35,746 bases of DNA, taken from contig JAGWVN010000030.1 of NCBI GenBank assembly GCA_018970865.1, forward strand, positions 1 to 35,746. The letters run 5' to 3'. Shown here in pieces: positions 24,854 through 35,207 of this stretch. Source of the stretch: Betaproteobacteria bacterium. Lineage in GTDB: Bacteria; Pseudomonadota; Gammaproteobacteria; Burkholderiales; Burkholderiaceae_E. A model generated the notes under the pieces. The model saw only the letters and a program-made list of their open reading frames with translations. It did no database searches and had not been told where the DNA came from. A program made the position numbers and the translations under genes. Every line of letters begins with the position of its first letter. The first letter of the stretch is position 1.

Positions 24854-26275
24854 ATGACCGGATCCCACACCCAGGTTCGCACGCGCTTCGCGCCCAGCCC
24901 CACCGGCTTCCTGCACATCGGCGGCGCCCGCACCGCGCTGTACGCCTGGGCTTTCGCCCGGCATCACGGCGGCACCTTCATCCTGCGCATCGAGGACACC
25001 GATGTGGAGCGCTCGACGCCCGAGGCGGTGCAGGCGATCCTCGACGGCATGCGGTGGCTGGGGCTGCAGCCCGATGAAGGGCCGTTCTACCAGATGCGTC
25101 GCATGGACCGCTATCGCGAGGTCATCGCGCAGATGCTGCAGGCCGGCACCGCGTATCGCTGCTGGTGCAGCCGCGAGGAACTCGACGCCATGCGCGCGGC
25201 TCAGGAGGCCCGCGGCGAAAAACCCCGCTACGACGGCCGCTGGCGTCCCGAGGCCGGCCGAACCCTGCCGCAGCCGCCGTCTGGCGTGGCGCCGGTGATC
25301 CGCTTCCGCAATCCGCGCGATGGCGTCGTCGCCTGGGACGACCTGGTCAAGGGCCCGATCGAGATCGCCAACGCCGAACTCGACGACCTGATCATCGCCC
25401 GCTCCGACGGCACGCCCACCTACAACTTCTGCGTGGTGGTCGACGACTGGGACATGCGCATCAGCCATGTCATCCGGGGCGACGACCATGTCAACAACAC
25501 CCCGCGCCAGATCAACATTCTCGCGGCGCTGGGCGCCACGCTGCCGCGCTACGGCCATGTGCCGATGATTCATGGCCCCGACGGTCAGAAGCTCTCCAAG
25601 CGGCACGGCGCGGTCTCGGTCATGCAGTACCAGGCCGACGGCTATCTGCCCGAGGCGGTGATCAACTACCTTGCCCGCCTGGGCTGGAGCCACGGCGACG
25701 CCGAGGTGTTCTCGCGTGAGCAGTTCGTGGCCTGGTTCGACGGCGCGCACATCAGCCGCTCGCCGGCGCGCTTCGATTTCGACAAGCTGCGCTGGCTGAA
25801 CAACCACCACATCAAGGCCACGGAGGATGCCGCGCTGGCTGCCGAGGTGGCGCCGCGCCTGCGCGATCACGGGATTGCCGATCCGGATGCCAGCGGGGTG
25901 GATCTTGCCGCGGTCTGCGGTCTGCTGAAGGAACGCTGCGGCACGCTCGAGGAACTCGCCGAGAGCGCCATGATGTTCTTCCTTGCGCCGCACGGCATCT
26001 CCGACGCCCTGCAGGCGGCGCTCTCCGCGCCCGCGGTGGGGGCTCTGCGCGATTTCGTCGCAGCCGCCGAGAGCGTGCCCTGGAACCGGGAAGCCCTGGC
26101 CGGGCTCATCCGCCAGAGCGTGACGGCGCACGGCCTGAAGATGCCGCAGTTCGGGCTGCCCGCCCGCCTCCTGCTGTTCGGCCGTCCGCAGACGCCGGCC
26201 CTCGAAGCCGTGCTGTCGCTGCTGCCGCGCGAGGAGGCGATCCGACGCTTGCGGGCAGGGCTGGCGCCGGCCTGA
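24854..26275 (+). CDS. gltX: Glutamyl-tRNA synthetase
   Basis: A 473-residue class I aminoacyl-tRNA synthetase that charges tRNA-Glu. The ATP-binding motifs are present: HIGG (HIGH motif) at 21-24, following [17 protein letters not shown], and KLSKR (KMSKS motif) at 246-250. The zinc-like insertion region after [14 protein letters not shown] retains Cys-Trp-Cys, and the segment [15 protein letters not shown] is characteristic. Length is normal for bacterial GltX (about 470). ATG 24854 matches the family N-terminus; there is no ribosome site, and a TAGAAT box sits 8 nt upstream. Divergent from gshA and convergent with the Bug receptor gene. Confidence 0.97.
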   Translation: MTGSHTQVRTRFAPSPTGFLHIGGARTALYAWAFARHHGGTFILRIEDTDVERSTPEAVQAILDGMRWLGLQPDEGPFYQMRRMDRYREVIAQMLQAGTAYRCWCSREELDAMRAAQEARGEKPRYDGRWRPEAGRTLPQPPSGVAPVIRFRNPRDGVVAWDDLVKGPIEIANAELDDLIIARSDGTPTYNFCVVVDDWDMRISHVIRGDDHVNNTPRQINILAALGATLPRYGHVPMIHGPDGQKLSKRHGAVSVMQYQADGYLPEAVINYLARLGWSHGDAEVFSREQFVAWFDGAHISRSPARFDFDKLRWLNNHHIKATEDAALAAEVAPRLRDHGIADPDASGVDLAAVCGLLKERCGTLEELAESAMMFFLAPHGISDALQAALSAPAVGALRDFVAAAESVPWNREALAGLIRQSVTAHGLKMPQFGLPARLLLFGRPQTPALEAVLSLLPREEAIRRLRAGLAPA

Positions 26276-26284
26276 GGCCGGCGC
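26264..26284. terminator. GC-rich hairpin at the gltX stop codon
   Basis: GCGCCGGCC (26264-26272) and GGCCGGCGC (26276-26284) form a perfect 9-bp stem, with the gltX stop codon TGA as the 3-nt loop. It lies between the convergent gltX and Bug receptor stops. There is no U-tract on either strand, so termination would be atypical; it could also act as a 3' mRNA stabiliser. Confidence 0.45.
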
Positions 26285-26295
26285 GCCGCGCCTGC

Positions 26296-27288
26296 TCAGT
26301 CCATCGTGAGCTTCTGCTCGGCCACCACCTTGCGGTAGACCTCGAACTCGGCCGCGATCTGACGGGCGAAGTCCTCGGGCGAGTTGCCGATCACCAGCGA
26401 GCCGGTGTCGGCAATGCGCTTGCTCACGCCCGCGTCTGCGAGCGACTTCCGGGCGGCATCGTTCACGCGATCGACGATCGGCCGCGGCAGGCCCTTGGGG
26501 CCGACGATGCCGTAGTAGGCCATGCGATTCACCGGCTCGAGCCCGACCTCCTTGAAGGTGGGCACGCCGGGCAGCACCGTCAGGCGCTCCGGCGCTGCCA
26601 CCACGATCGCGATCAGCTTGCCGTCGCGGATGAACGGCAGGGCCGAGGGCAGGTTGTCGAAGATGATCGGCACCTGGCCGGCGACGGTGTCGGCAAGCGC
26701 CGGGCCCGCGCCCCGGTAGGGGATGTGGGTCATGAACACCTTGGCCAGCGACTTGAAGAGCTCGGTCTGCAGGTGGCCGATGCCGCCGGTGCCCGAGCTG
26801 GCGTAGGAGTAACGCCCCGGATTGCGGCGCACGGTCTCCAGGAATCCCTTGAAGTCACGGGCCGGAAACGACGGGTGCACCGCGATCACATTGGGGGTGG
26901 CCGCGAGATTGGTGATCGGCGTGAAATCGCTGAGCGGGTTGTACGGGATCTTCGGGTTGATCGCCGGGTTGGCTGCGGTGGTCGATACCGTGGCCATGCC
27001 CAGCGCGTAGCCGTCGGGTGCCGAGCGGATCAGCTCCACCGCACCCACCACACCGCCGCCGCCGGCCTTGTTCTCGACCACGACCGCCTGGCCGAGGTTC
27101 TCCCGCAGCTTGTCGGCCACCACCCGGGCGACGATGTCCGTGGTGCCACCGGGTGCGAAGGGCACGATCAGCTTCACCGGTCGCGTGGGATAGGCCTGCT
27201 GGGCGCGGGCGACGGGCAGCATCGCCGCAGCCGAGCCGGCCGCCAGGGATGCGACGAGTCGGCGGCGAAGGGGGCGCGTGGCGTTCAT
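26296..27288 (-). CDS. Tripartite tricarboxylate transporter receptor (Bug/TctC family)
   Basis: A 330-residue periplasmic receptor of the Bug family, which is greatly expanded in Bordetella and other Burkholderiales. The signal peptide has RRR near residue 8-10 and ends ARAQQ (about 28-30). The mature N-terminus [23 protein letters not shown] is the family signature, followed by [15 protein letters not shown], the [10 protein letters not shown] segment and [10 protein letters not shown] near the C-terminus. Start ATG 27288 is selected for AAGGA upstream and the signal peptide; the frame extends 34 codons further without support. No TctA/TctB membrane genes are near, so it is an orphan receptor. 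Ligands in the family include citrate, dicarboxylates and nicotinate; it cannot be specified here. It is divergent from aroC. Confidence 0.93.
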   Translation of the reverse strand: MNATRPLRRRLVASLAAGSAAAMLPVARAQQAYPTRPVKLIVPFAPGGTTDIVARVVADKLRENLGQAVVVENKAGGGGVVGAVELIRSAPDGYALGMATVSTTAANPAINPKIPYNPLSDFTPITNLAATPNVIAVHPSFPARDFKGFLETVRRNPGRYSYASSGTGGIGHLQTELFKSLAKVFMTHIPYRGAGPALADTVAGQVPIIFDNLPSALPFIRDGKLIAIVVAAPERLTVLPGVPTFKEVGLEPVNRMAYYGIVGPKGLPRPIVDRVNDAARKSLADAGVSKRIADTGSLVIGNSPEDFARQIAAEFEVYRKVVAEQKLTMD

Positions 27289-27368
27289 GGAGTCCTTTCG
27301 AGGGTGATGGCAGGCAGCGTTGGCCCGCATCCGGTGCTGATCCGGCGGGGCCGGCAGATCGCGCAGCA

Positions 27369-27374
27369 TAGAAT
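27369..27374 (+). promoter_or_regulatory. Candidate -10 box for aroC
   Basis: CATAGAAT at 27367-27374 contains TAGAAT (5 of 6 match), similar to the boxes before gltX and the binding-protein operon. The start would be near 27381, with a leader of about 29 nt. No good -35 box is apparent. Confidence 0.35.
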
Positions 27375-27409
27375 GGCGGACCGCCCGCAAAGCCTTTCAT
27401 TTTACTGAC

Positions 27410-28510
27410 ATGTCGGGAAATACCTTCGGATTGCTCTTCACCGTGACCACCTTCGGGGAATCGCACGGCCCGGCCATCGGCTGCGTGATCGACGGCTGCC
27501 CCCCGGGGATGGGCCTGTCCGAGGCCGACATCCAGCCCGACCTCGACCGACGCCGGCCGGGCACCTCGCGTCATGTCACCCAGCGCCAGGAAGCCGACCG
27601 CGTCGAGATCCTGTCGGGCGTGTTCGAGGGGCTGACCACCGGCACCCCGATCGCGCTGCTGATCCGCAACGAGGACGCGCGCAGCAAGGACTACGGCAAC
27701 ATCGCCGAGACCTTCCGGCCCGGTCATGCCGACTACACCTACACGCAGAAATACGGCCTGCGCGACCCCCGCGGCGGCGGTCGTTCCTCGGCGCGCCTGA
27801 CCGCGCCGGTGGTGGCCGCCGGGGCGGTCGCCCGCAAGTGGCTTGCCGAGCGGCACGGGGTGACCGTGCGCGGCTGCATGTCGCAGCTCGGCCCGATCCC
27901 GGTGCCCTTCGAGCGCTGGGAGGATGTCCATGCCAACCCCTTCTTTGCGCCCAATGCGGGCGTGGTTCCCGCCCTCGAGGCCTACATGGACGAGCTGCGT
28001 CGCGCCGGCGATTCCTGCGGCGCGCGCATCGATGTCGTCGCCGAAGGGCTGCCGCCCGGCTGGGGCGAGCCGCTGTTCGACCGCCTCGACGCCGACATCG
28101 CCTACGCCATGATGGGCATCAATGCGGTCAAGGGCGTGGAGATCGGCGCCGGTTTCGCCAGCGTGGCGCAGCGCGGCTCCGAGCATGGCGACGAACTCAC
28201 CCCGGCGGGCTTCGCGGCCAACCACTCGGGCGGCGTGCTCGGCGGCATCTCCACCGGGCAGCCGCTGCGGGTGTCGATCGCCATCAAGCCCACCTCCAGC
28301 ATCCGCACGCCGCGCCGTTCGATCGACCGCGAGGGACGCGCCATCGAGGTCCAGACGCTGGGCCGTCACGATCCCTGCGTGGGCATCCGGGCCACGCCGA
28401 TCGCCGAGGCCATGCTCGCGCTGGTGCTGATGGACCACGCCCTGCGTCATCGCGCGCAGAACGCCGATGTGCGACCGGCGACGCCGGCCATCCCGGGGCG
28501 GATCGCCTGA
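27410..28510 (+). CDS. aroC: Chorismate synthase
   Basis: A 366-residue chorismate synthase, the last step of the shikimate pathway: conversion of 5-enolpyruvylshikimate-3-phosphate to chorismate with reduced FMN. Signatures: [23 protein letters not shown] at the N-terminus (GESHG 16-20), the Arg-rich segment [51 protein letters not shown], and [13 protein letters not shown] near 280. Length is normal (E. coli 361). The start ATG 27410 begins the conserved N-terminus; no Shine-Dalgarno is obvious. The MFS gene begins 34 nt after the stop and may be cotranscribed. Confidence 0.97.
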   Translation: MSGNTFGLLFTVTTFGESHGPAIGCVIDGCPPGMGLSEADIQPDLDRRRPGTSRHVTQRQEADRVEILSGVFEGLTTGTPIALLIRNEDARSKDYGNIAETFRPGHADYTYTQKYGLRDPRGGGRSSARLTAPVVAAGAVARKWLAERHGVTVRGCMSQLGPIPVPFERWEDVHANPFFAPNAGVVPALEAYMDELRRAGDSCGARIDVVAEGLPPGWGEPLFDRLDADIAYAMMGINAVKGVEIGAGFASVAQRGSEHGDELTPAGFAANHSGGVLGGISTGQPLRVSIAIKPTSSIRTPRRSIDREGRAIEVQTLGRHDPCVGIRATPIAEAMLALVLMDHALRHRAQNADVRPATPAIPGRIA

Positions 28511-28544
28511 GCCCGGTGCTCGTGCCTCTCCTCGAGCGCGCCCG

Positions 28545-29765
28545 ATGAGCGTCGAGACCGGCGCGGCCATGCCGGGCGCCCGGCAGGTGTCGGCGCTGTT
28601 CTTCTCGGTCTTCGCGCTGGTGGGCTCGATGTCGCCCTACATGCCGCTCTATTTCGAGGCCTGGGGCCTGAGCATCGCGCAGATCAGCCTGCTGCTGGCG
28701 GTGCCGCAGCTGGTGCGCCTGGTGGCTCCGTCGTTCTGGGGATGGTGCGCCGATCACGCGCCCGATGCCGGACGCCTGCTCGTGCTGGCCGCCGGCGGCA
28801 GCCTGGCCGCGAGCCTGCTGATCGCCCTGGCCCAGGGCAGCGCCGGCTGGCTGATGCTGTGGCTGGCGATCTTCCACTTCTGCACGGCCGCGCATTCCCC
28901 GATCGGTGAGGCGATGGCCTTGCGCCTCACCGCAGGCAATGCCGGCGCCTACGGCAGGATCCGGCAGTGGGGTTCGATCGGCTTCATCCTCGCGGTGGCC
29001 GGCGTCGGGCCGCTGCTCGATGCCAGCGGCGTGCGCTGGCTCACCCTGCCCATGGGCCTGCTCTCGCTGCTGCTGCTCGCAAGCGCCTGGCGGATCGCGA
29101 GGGTCACCGCGCTGGCCGGCGGGGGCCGGAAGGCCGATCCCGGCCGGGTGGCCGCGCCGGGCGTTCTCGTCCGCCTGCGCGAGCCAAGGCTTGCGCTCTT
29201 TTTCGCGTCCTGCGCGCTCATGATGTTTGCGCACGCGGCGCTCTACGGCTTCTATTCGCTGCTCCTCGATCGCCAGGGCTACAGCAAGGCGGGGATCGGC
29301 CTGGTCTGGACCCTCGGCGTCCTGGCCGAGATCGTGCTTTTCCGCGTGCAGCATCGGATCTTCGCCCGCTTCGGCGCGCTGCCCCTGCTGGGCTTCAGCA
29401 TGGCGGTGGCCGCGGCGCGCTTCGTCCTCATCGGCCTGGGCGACGGGCACTGGCTGCTGGTGGTGCTGGTGCAGCTCATGCATGCCATCACCTTCGGCGT
29501 GCATCACAGCGCATCGATGGCGCTGCTTCACCGCTGGTTCGAGCCGGCGGCTCAGGGTCGGGCGCAGGCGCTCTACGCCACGCTTGGCTACGGGCTGGGC
29601 GGCGCCGCGGGCTCGCTCGCGGCCGGTGCGATCTGGGCGATGGCCGGACCGGGTTGGACCTTCTCGGTAGCCGGCATGGCCGCCGCGCTCGGCGGCCTCG
29701 CGGTGCTGGCCTGTCAGCGCCTGGACCGGCGCATCGTCTGGCCGGCGCAGGGGGCGGGCGCATGA
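28545..29765 (+). CDS. MFS transporter, HcaT/phenylpropionate-permease-like
   Basis: A 406-residue, 12-helix major facilitator protein of the MFS_1-like (PPP family) group, which includes E. coli HcaT and nucleoside-permease-like proteins. Typical features are the N-terminus FFSVFALVGSMSPYMPLYFEAWGLS, the loop WGWCADHAPDAGRLL, and the GRIRQWGSIGFI segment preceding helix 5, which is highly characteristic of this group. Start ATG 28545 is chosen because upstream codons are Arg-rich and antisense-like. Its stop overlaps the start of the M48 lipoprotein gene by 4 nt (ATGA). HcaT is a putative 3-phenylpropionate importer; the substrate here is unknown, though aromatic acids would fit the catabolic genes elsewhere in the window (weak inference). 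Confidence 0.88.
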   Translation: MSVETGAAMPGARQVSALFFSVFALVGSMSPYMPLYFEAWGLSIAQISLLLAVPQLVRLVAPSFWGWCADHAPDAGRLLVLAAGGSLAASLLIALAQGSAGWLMLWLAIFHFCTAAHSPIGEAMALRLTAGNAGAYGRIRQWGSIGFILAVAGVGPLLDASGVRWLTLPMGLLSLLLLASAWRIARVTALAGGGRKADPGRVAAPGVLVRLREPRLALFFASCALMMFAHAALYGFYSLLLDRQGYSKAGIGLVWTLGVLAEIVLFRVQHRIFARFGALPLLGFSMAVAAARFVLIGLGDGHWLLVVLVQLMHAITFGVHHSASMALLHRWFEPAAQGRAQALYATLGYGLGGAAGSLAAGAIWAMAGPGWTFSVAGMAAALGGLAVLACQRLDRRIVWPAQGAGA

Positions 29766-30523
29766 ACCCCGGGCGTCGCGCCCTCCAGAGGCGGGCAGCC
29801 GCGCCGCTGCTGGCGATGCTGCTGGTGCTGACGGGCTGCGCCGCGCCGCCCGGGCTCGCTCCCGGCCCGTCGCCGCTCGATCCACGCACGGTGCTGCCGA
29901 CCACGGCTCGCGCGGTCGCGCCGGCACAGGTCGAGGCTGCGCTCGATCTTGCCTGGAGGCGCCTCCAGGGCCGGGCTCTGGCGGCCGATGCGGCGGGGCG
30001 GGCGCGGATCGCCGGGGTGGCGCGCCGGCTGGCCGGCGCCGCGCCGTCGTCCGAGCCTGCCTGGCGCGAGGCCGAGCCGGTGGTGCTGATCGTGCCCGGC
30101 GACGAGCCCGACGCCTGGTGCCTGGCCCCCCTGCGGTGCGCCCTCACGCTCGGGATGTCCGAGCTGCTTGGCGGCGACGATGCGCTGCTTGCCGCGGCGC
30201 TGGCCCACGAGATGGCCCACCTGATGCTCGACCAGGCGCGCGAGCGTCTGGCGCAGGCGGGCGCGCCCGATCCGGCCGCAGGCGCCACCCTGCTGCTCGA
30301 GTCGGCTCATCATCGGGTGCACGAGCACGAAGTGTTCGGTCTGGCCGCCGAGCTGATGGCCCGTGCGGGCTACGATCCGCGCGCCAGCGTGGGGTTCTTC
30401 GCGGCGCTCGCCCCCGCGCCCGGTGTCGCGCCAGTGGGCTACCTCCGGCGTCACCCGCTCGAACCCCAATGGCCCGATGTCCTGCTGCGCCATGCCCGCC
30501 GGGTGCTGCCGCTGCTGCCCTGA
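29762..30523 (+). CDS. M48-type metalloprotease lipoprotein
   Basis: A 253-residue exported zinc peptidase. The N-terminal signal carries a lipobox LTGC, giving a lipidated Cys at about 26. The zinc motif is HEMAH in AALAHEMAHLML; the third ligand is probably a Glu in the helix EHEVFGLAAELMARAGYDP, which matches the M48 pattern (E-x-x-A-x-x-x-x-A-x-GYDP). Asp at +2 after lipidated Cys is absent (sequence CAAPP), so outer-membrane sorting is expected. The protein lacks the TPR domain of BepA, so it is closer to LoiP/YcaL-like short members in length. It is coupled to the upstream MFS gene by ATGA overlap. Likely role: outer-membrane protein quality control (inference from family). Confidence 0.85.
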   Translation: MNPGRRALQRRAAAPLLAMLLVLTGCAAPPGLAPGPSPLDPRTVLPTTARAVAPAQVEAALDLAWRRLQGRALAADAAGRARIAGVARRLAGAAPSSEPAWREAEPVVLIVPGDEPDAWCLAPLRCALTLGMSELLGGDDALLAAALAHEMAHLMLDQARERLAQAGAPDPAAGATLLLESAHHRVHEHEVFGLAAELMARAGYDPRASVGFFAALAPAPGVAPVGYLRRHPLEPQWPDVLLRHARRVLPLLP

Positions 30524-30553
30524 TCGGACGCCCGGCACCCCAGAGGCGCATGG

Positions 30554-30559
30554 CATAAT
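30554..30559 (+). promoter_or_regulatory. Candidate -10 box for the leuCDB-asd operon
   Basis: GCATAAT contains CATAAT (5 of 6 match) at 30554-30559. The start near 30567 leaves a leader of about 40 nt before the leuC ATG. This is too short for a leucine attenuator with a leader peptide, and none is seen. The -35 region overlaps the protease gene end and has no good match. Confidence 0.4.
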
Positions 30560-30606
30560 CGGCGGTTCCGCACAACCCTGAAACGGCCCTCGCGGCCGGC
30601 CTGCCG

Positions 30607-32028
30607 ATGTCGCTCGTTGCCCGCACGCTGTACGACAAGCTCTGGGATGACCATGTGGTTCATCGCGAAGACGATGGCACCTGTCTGCTCTACATCGACC
30701 GGCATCTCGTCCACGAGGTGACCAGCCCGCAGGCGTTCGAGGGCCTGCGCGTGGCCGGGCGCGCTCCCTGGCGCACCGCCTCCGTGGTGGCCACCGCCGA
30801 CCACAACACCCCCACCACCGGCTGGGAGCGGGGCATCGACGGCATCGAGGACCTCACCTCGCGCGAGCAGGTGGTCACGCTCGACCGCAACATCCGGGAA
30901 TTCGGCATTGCCACCTACTTCCCCTTCCTCGACCAGCGCCAGGGCATCGTCCATGTGATCGGGCCGGAGCAGGGCGCCACGCTGCCGGGCATGACCGTGG
31001 TCTGCGGCGACTCGCACACCAGCACCCATGGCGCGCTGGCTTGCCTGGCCTTCGGCATCGGCACCTCCGAGGTCGAGCATGTGCTGGCCACCCAGTGCCT
31101 GGTGGCCCGCAAGATGAAGAACATGCTGGTCGAGATCGACGGCGCGCTGCCGCGCGGCGTCACCGCCAAGGATCTGGTCCTCGCGGTGATCGGCCGGATC
31201 GGCACGGCCGGCGGCACCGGCTACGCCATCGAATTCGGTGGCAGCGCCATCCGCGCCCTGTCGGTCGAGGGCCGCATGACGGTGTGCAACATGGCCATCG
31301 AGGCCGGCGCGCGTTCCGGCATGGTGGCCGTCGACGACACCACCATCGCCTACCTGAAGGGCCGCCCGCTCGCGCCCACCGGCGAAGACTGGGTCAAGGC
31401 CGAAGCCCACTGGCGGACCCTGCGCTCCGACCCCGGCGCGCGCTTCGACCTGGTGGTGCGCATGAACGCCGCCGAGATCGCCCCGCAGGTCACCTGGGGC
31501 ACCTCGCCCGAAATGGTGGTCGCGGTCGACGCGCGGGTTCCCGACCCCGACAAGGAAAAGGATCCGGTCCGCCGAGAGGGCATGGAGCGGGCCTTGCAAT
31601 ACATGGGGCTCACCCCGAACACGCCGGTGGAGTCCATCCGCATCGACAAGGTGTTCATCGGCTCGTGCACCAACTCGCGCATCGAAGACCTGCGCGCCGC
31701 GGCCGCGGTGGTGCGCGGCCGCCGCAAGGCCGGCACTGTCAGGCTGGCGCTGGTCGTGCCGGGCTCGGGTCTGGTCAAGCGCCAGGCTGAAGCCGAAGGT
31801 CTCGACCGGGTCTTCCGCGAGGCCGGCTTCGAATGGCGTGAGCCGGGCTGCTCCATGTGCCTGGCCATGAACGCCGACCGTCTCGAGCCGGGCGAGCGCT
31901 GCGCCTCCACCTCCAACCGGAACTTCGAAGGGCGGCAGGGCAATGGCGGCCGCACCCACCTGGTCAGTCCGGCGATGGCCGCCGCGGCGGCGCTGGCCGG
32001 GCATTTCGTCGACATTCGTCGGGCCTGA
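30607..32028 (+). CDS. leuC: 3-isopropylmalate dehydratase large subunit
   Basis: A 473-residue aconitase-family large subunit which, with LeuD, isomerises 2-isopropylmalate to 3-isopropylmalate in leucine synthesis. The 4Fe-4S cysteines are Cys354 ([12 protein letters not shown]), Cys415 and Cys418 (GCSMCLAMN). The N-terminus [13 protein letters not shown] and [12 protein letters not shown] are family signatures. Length matches E. coli LeuC (466). ATG 30607 is the conserved start; a Shine-Dalgarno is not evident. leuD follows after 16 nt. The order leuC-leuD-leuB-asd-fimV is characteristic of betaproteobacteria. Confidence 0.97.
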   Translation: MSLVARTLYDKLWDDHVVHREDDGTCLLYIDRHLVHEVTSPQAFEGLRVAGRAPWRTASVVATADHNTPTTGWERGIDGIEDLTSREQVVTLDRNIREFGIATYFPFLDQRQGIVHVIGPEQGATLPGMTVVCGDSHTSTHGALACLAFGIGTSEVEHVLATQCLVARKMKNMLVEIDGALPRGVTAKDLVLAVIGRIGTAGGTGYAIEFGGSAIRALSVEGRMTVCNMAIEAGARSGMVAVDDTTIAYLKGRPLAPTGEDWVKAEAHWRTLRSDPGARFDLVVRMNAAEIAPQVTWGTSPEMVVAVDARVPDPDKEKDPVRREGMERALQYMGLTPNTPVESIRIDKVFIGSCTNSRIEDLRAAAAVVRGRRKAGTVRLALVVPGSGLVKRQAEAEGLDRVFREAGFEWREPGCSMCLAMNADRLEPGERCASTSNRNFEGRQGNGGRTHLVSPAMAAAAALAGHFVDIRRA

Positions 32029-32044
32029 GTCCGGAGACCCTCCC

Positions 32045-32698
32045 ATGCAAGCCCTCACCGTGCACCGCGGCCTGGTCGCATTCCTTGACCGCGCCAATGT
32101 CGACACCGACGCCATCATCCCGAAGCAGTTCCTGAAGTCGATCAAGCGCACCGGCTTCGGCCCGAATCTCTTCGACGAGTGGCGATACCTCGACCGGGGC
32201 GAGCCCGGCATGGACAGCAGCCGCCGCCCGCTGAACCCCGACTTCCCGTTGAACCAGCCGCGCTTTCGCAACGCGTCCATCCTGCTCGCGCGCAAGAACT
32301 TCGGCTGCGGCTCCTCGCGCGAGCACGCGCCCTGGGCCCTCGAGGACTACGGCTTTCGCGTGATCGTGGCCCCGTCCTTCGCCGACATCTTCTTCAACAA
32401 CTGCTTCAAGAACGGCCTGCTGCCCATCCGTCTCACCGAGACCGAAATCGACTGGCTCTTCCACGAGGTGGCCGCTTTCCCCGGTTTCGAACTGGTGGTC
32501 GATCTGCCGTCGCAGACCGTGTCCACGGCCGACGGTTCGCGGCGCTTCAGCTTCGAGGTCGATCCCTTCCGGAAGTACTGTCTGGTCAACGGGTTCGACG
32601 AGATCGGCCTCACCCTGCGGCATGCCGACCGCATCCGCGAGTTCGAGGCCCGCCGGCTGAGCGAGCAGCCCTGGCTGGGCCGCACCCTGGCTGGCTGA
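32045..32698 (+). CDS. leuD: 3-isopropylmalate dehydratase small subunit
   Basis: A 217-residue swivelling subunit that pairs with LeuC. Signature segments are [17 protein letters not shown] near 16-32, [25 protein letters not shown] around 78-102, and [20 protein letters not shown]. Length fits the family (E. coli 201). ATG 32045 has GGAG upstream (gap 16 nt from leuC). A perfect 26-nt palindrome follows in the gap to leuB. Confidence 0.97.
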   Translation: MQALTVHRGLVAFLDRANVDTDAIIPKQFLKSIKRTGFGPNLFDEWRYLDRGEPGMDSSRRPLNPDFPLNQPRFRNASILLARKNFGCGSSREHAPWALEDYGFRVIVAPSFADIFFNNCFKNGLLPIRLTETEIDWLFHEVAAFPGFELVVDLPSQTVSTADGSRRFSFEVDPFRKYCLVNGFDEIGLTLRHADRIREFEARRLSEQPWLGRTLAG

Positions 32699-32727
32699 GC
32701 CCGGCCCACCCCTGCGCCCCGCGCAAT

Positions 32728-32753
32728 CCGGCGCCGCCCCGGGGCGGCGCCGG
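32728..32753. repeat. 26-nt perfect palindrome between leuD and leuB
   Basis: CCGGCGCCGCCCC (32728-32740) is followed immediately by its exact reverse complement (32741-32753). In RNA it would form an 11-bp all-GC stem with a 4-nt loop, ending only 8 nt before the GGAG ribosome site of leuB. There is no U-tract. It may slow or partly terminate transcription, stabilise the upstream leuCD mRNA, or limit leuB translation. Confidence 0.7.
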
Positions 32754-32774
32754 TCTCCCATGGAGAGCATCGTC

Positions 32775-33842
32775 ATGAAGATCGCTGTTCTGGCCGGCGA
32801 CGGCATCGGCCCCGAGATCACCGCGCAGGCCGTGCGCGTCCTGCAGGCGCTCGCCGCCGGCGGGCTCGACATCCACCTGGAAAGCGCCCTGGTCGGTGGC
32901 GCGGCGGTCGACGTCTGCGGCGATCCGCTGCCGGCCGAGACGCTCCGGGTGTGCGAGTCGGCCGACGCCATTCTGTTCGGTGCGGTGGGCGGCCCGCGCT
33001 ACGACACCCTGCCCAGAGCCCAGCGCCCCGAGCAGGGCCTGCTGCGCCTTCGCAAGCACTTCGACCTCTTCGCCAATCTGCGTCCGGCGGTGGTCTATCC
33101 CGAGCTCGCCCATGCCTCCACGCTCAAGGCCGAGGTGGTGGCCGGGCTCGATCTGCTCATCCTGCGCGAGCTCACCGGCGACATCTATTTCGGTCAGCCG
33201 CGCGGCATCCGCACCACCGAGAGCGGCGAGCGGGAAGGCTTCGACACCATGCGCTACACCGAGAGCGAGATCCGCCGGATCGCGCACTCCGCGTTCCAGG
33301 CGGCGCGCAAGCGCGCCGGCCGGGTCTGCTCGGTGGACAAGGCCAATGTGCTGGAGACCACGCAGTTCTGGCGCGATGTGGTCACCGAGGTGCATCGCGA
33401 CTATCCCGATGTGGCGCTGTCGCACATGTATGTCGACAACGCCGCGATGCAACTCATCCGCAACCCCAAGCAGTTCGATGTGATCGTCACCGGCAACATG
33501 TTCGGTGACATCCTTTCCGACGAGGCCTCGATGCTCACCGGCTCGATCGGCATGCTGCCGTCGGCCTCGCTCAACGCGAAGGGCTTCGGGATGTACGAGC
33601 CCATTCACGGATCGGCCCCGGACATTGCGGGTCGCGATGTGGCCAATCCGCTCGCCACCATCCTGTCGGCGGCGATGCTGCTGCGCTACTCGCTCGACCA
33701 GGCCGCCGCGGCCGACCGGATCGAGGCCGCGGTGCGCCGCGTGCTCGCGCAGGGCCTGCGCACCGCCGACATCGCCGACGCCGGCGCCCCGACCATCGGC
33801 ACGCGCGCGATGGGTGATGCGGTGCTTGCCGCGCTCGGCTGA
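32775..33842 (+). CDS. leuB: 3-isopropylmalate dehydrogenase
   Basis: A 355-residue NAD-dependent beta-decarboxylating dehydrogenase, third step of leucine synthesis. Signatures are [16 protein letters not shown] at the start, [30 protein letters not shown], and the catalytic/NAD region [27 protein letters not shown] with GSAPDIAG. The start is ATG 32775, with GGAG 9 nt upstream and matching the usual N-terminus; an in-frame ATG at 32760 would overlap that ribosome site and is less likely. asd follows after 27 nt in the same operon. Confidence 0.97.
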   Translation: MKIAVLAGDGIGPEITAQAVRVLQALAAGGLDIHLESALVGGAAVDVCGDPLPAETLRVCESADAILFGAVGGPRYDTLPRAQRPEQGLLRLRKHFDLFANLRPAVVYPELAHASTLKAEVVAGLDLLILRELTGDIYFGQPRGIRTTESGEREGFDTMRYTESEIRRIAHSAFQAARKRAGRVCSVDKANVLETTQFWRDVVTEVHRDYPDVALSHMYVDNAAMQLIRNPKQFDVIVTGNMFGDILSDEASMLTGSIGMLPSASLNAKGFGMYEPIHGSAPDIAGRDVANPLATILSAAMLLRYSLDQAAAADRIEAAVRRVLAQGLRTADIADAGAPTIGTRAMGDAVLAALG

Positions 33843-33869
33843 CCCCGGACGCACTCAGGAGAACTCACC

Positions 33870-34982
33870 ATGGCAATGAAGGTTGGTCTGGTTGGCTGGC
33901 GCGGGATGGTCGGCTCGGTGCTCATGCAGCGCATGCGCGAGGAGGGCGACTTCGCCCTGATCGACCCGGTGTTCTTCAGCACTTCCAATGTCGGCGGGCC
34001 GGCGCCCCTGGGCGGCGCGCCGCTTCAGGATGCGCGATCGATTCCGGCGCTGGCCGCGATGGACACCATCATCACCTGCCAGGGCGGCGACTACACCACC
34101 GAGGTCTTCGAGCCCCTGCGCGCTGCGGGCTGGCGGGGACACTGGATCGACGCCGCGTCCACCCTGCGCATGAAGGACGATGCGCTGATCATCCTCGATC
34201 CGCTCAACGAGCAGGTCATCCGCGACGGCCTGCGCCGGGGCATCCGCAATCACATCGGCGGCAACTGCACGGTCAGTCTGATGATGATGGCGCTCAACGG
34301 CCTGTTCCGGGCCGGCGTGATCGAGTGGATCACGGCCATGACCTACCAGGCCGCCTCGGGCGCCGGCGCGCAGAACATGCGCGAGCTGCTTGCCCAGATG
34401 GGGTCGGCCCACGCCGCCGCGGCCGATCTGCTCGCCGACGAAGGCTCCGCCATTCTCGACATCGACCGCGTGGTTTCCGAGCGGTTGCGGTCGGCGGAGT
34501 TCCCCACCGCCCATTTCGGCGCCCCGCTGGCAGGCAGCCTCATCCCCTGGATCGACAAGGATCTCGGCAACGGCATGTCCCGGGAGGAGTGGAAGGGCGA
34601 TGCCGAATGCAACAAGATCCTCGGCCTGGGCGCGTCCGCGCCGGGCCGCATTCCGGTCGAGAGCCTGTGCGTGCGCATCGGCGCCATGCGCTGTCACAGC
34701 CAGGCGCTCACCATCAAGCTGCGTCGCGACCTGCCGCTGGCGGAGGTCGAGTCGCTGATCAAGGGCGGCAATCCCTGGGTACGGTTCGTGCCCAACACCC
34801 GCGATGAGAGCATTCGCGGGCTGAGTCCGGCGGCCGTCAACGGCAAGCTCGAGATCGCCGTCGGGCGGGTGCGCAAGCTCGCGATCGGCGAGGGACTCTA
34901 CAGCGCCTTCACGGTTGGCGATCAGCTGCTCTGGGGCGCGGCCGAGCCCCTGCGCCGGATGCTGCGGATCCTGCTGGCCTGA
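33870..34982 (+). CDS. asd: Aspartate-semialdehyde dehydrogenase
   Basis: A 370-residue NADPH enzyme reducing aspartyl phosphate to aspartate semialdehyde, the branch point to lysine/diaminopimelate, methionine and threonine. It is of the E. coli type: N-terminal [27 protein letters not shown], catalytic Cys133 in GGNCTVSLM, and [15 protein letters not shown]. Length equals the family norm (E. coli 367). ATG 33870 has AGGAG upstream. A second Met codon two residues later is also possible as a start. Last biosynthetic gene of the leu operon. Confidence 0.97.
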   Translation: MAMKVGLVGWRGMVGSVLMQRMREEGDFALIDPVFFSTSNVGGPAPLGGAPLQDARSIPALAAMDTIITCQGGDYTTEVFEPLRAAGWRGHWIDAASTLRMKDDALIILDPLNEQVIRDGLRRGIRNHIGGNCTVSLMMMALNGLFRAGVIEWITAMTYQAASGAGAQNMRELLAQMGSAHAAAADLLADEGSAILDIDRVVSERLRSAEFPTAHFGAPLAGSLIPWIDKDLGNGMSREEWKGDAECNKILGLGASAPGRIPVESLCVRIGAMRCHSQALTIKLRRDLPLAEVESLIKGGNPWVRFVPNTRDESIRGLSPAAVNGKLEIAVGRVRKLAIGEGLYSAFTVGDQLLWGAAEPLRRMLRILLA

Positions 34983-35147
34983 TCCCGCGCAGCCGATCTT
35001 CCGGTTCGCCGCTGATCCGCGCCCGCCCATCGCGCTGTCCCGGGCTGCAGCGTCCGGAAGGCCTCCCGGCGGGCGGGTTCCGCCACCCGTCCTCTCCAGG
35101 CTGGTGAGGATGGCGCCCGCGCGCTAAACCTTCCGAAGTGAGTTAAC

Positions 35148-35176
35148 TTGCTGGCATAAGTGTCTGATGCTAGTCT
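35148..35176 (+). promoter_or_regulatory. Candidate promoter for fimV
   Basis: TTGCTG (35148-35153), a spacer of 17 nt and TAGTCT (35171-35176) preceded by an extended -10 TGC, in an AT-rich island after asd. Box matches are modest. The start would fall near 35183, about 25 nt before the GTG start of fimV, suggesting separate expression from the leu operon. Confidence 0.4.
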
Positions 35177-35207
35177 CAAAATCTTGAAAAGTGCCCCGGG
35201 GAGTGCA

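Noticed and set aside
30524-30606. Leucine attenuator or leader peptide before leuC
   Set aside because: No short frame with consecutive Leu codons and no terminator/antiterminator pair are present.
35089-35107. Hairpin CCTCTCCA/TGGTGAGG after asd as an intrinsic terminator
   Set aside because: One mismatch in the stem and no U-tract follows, so termination is not supported.
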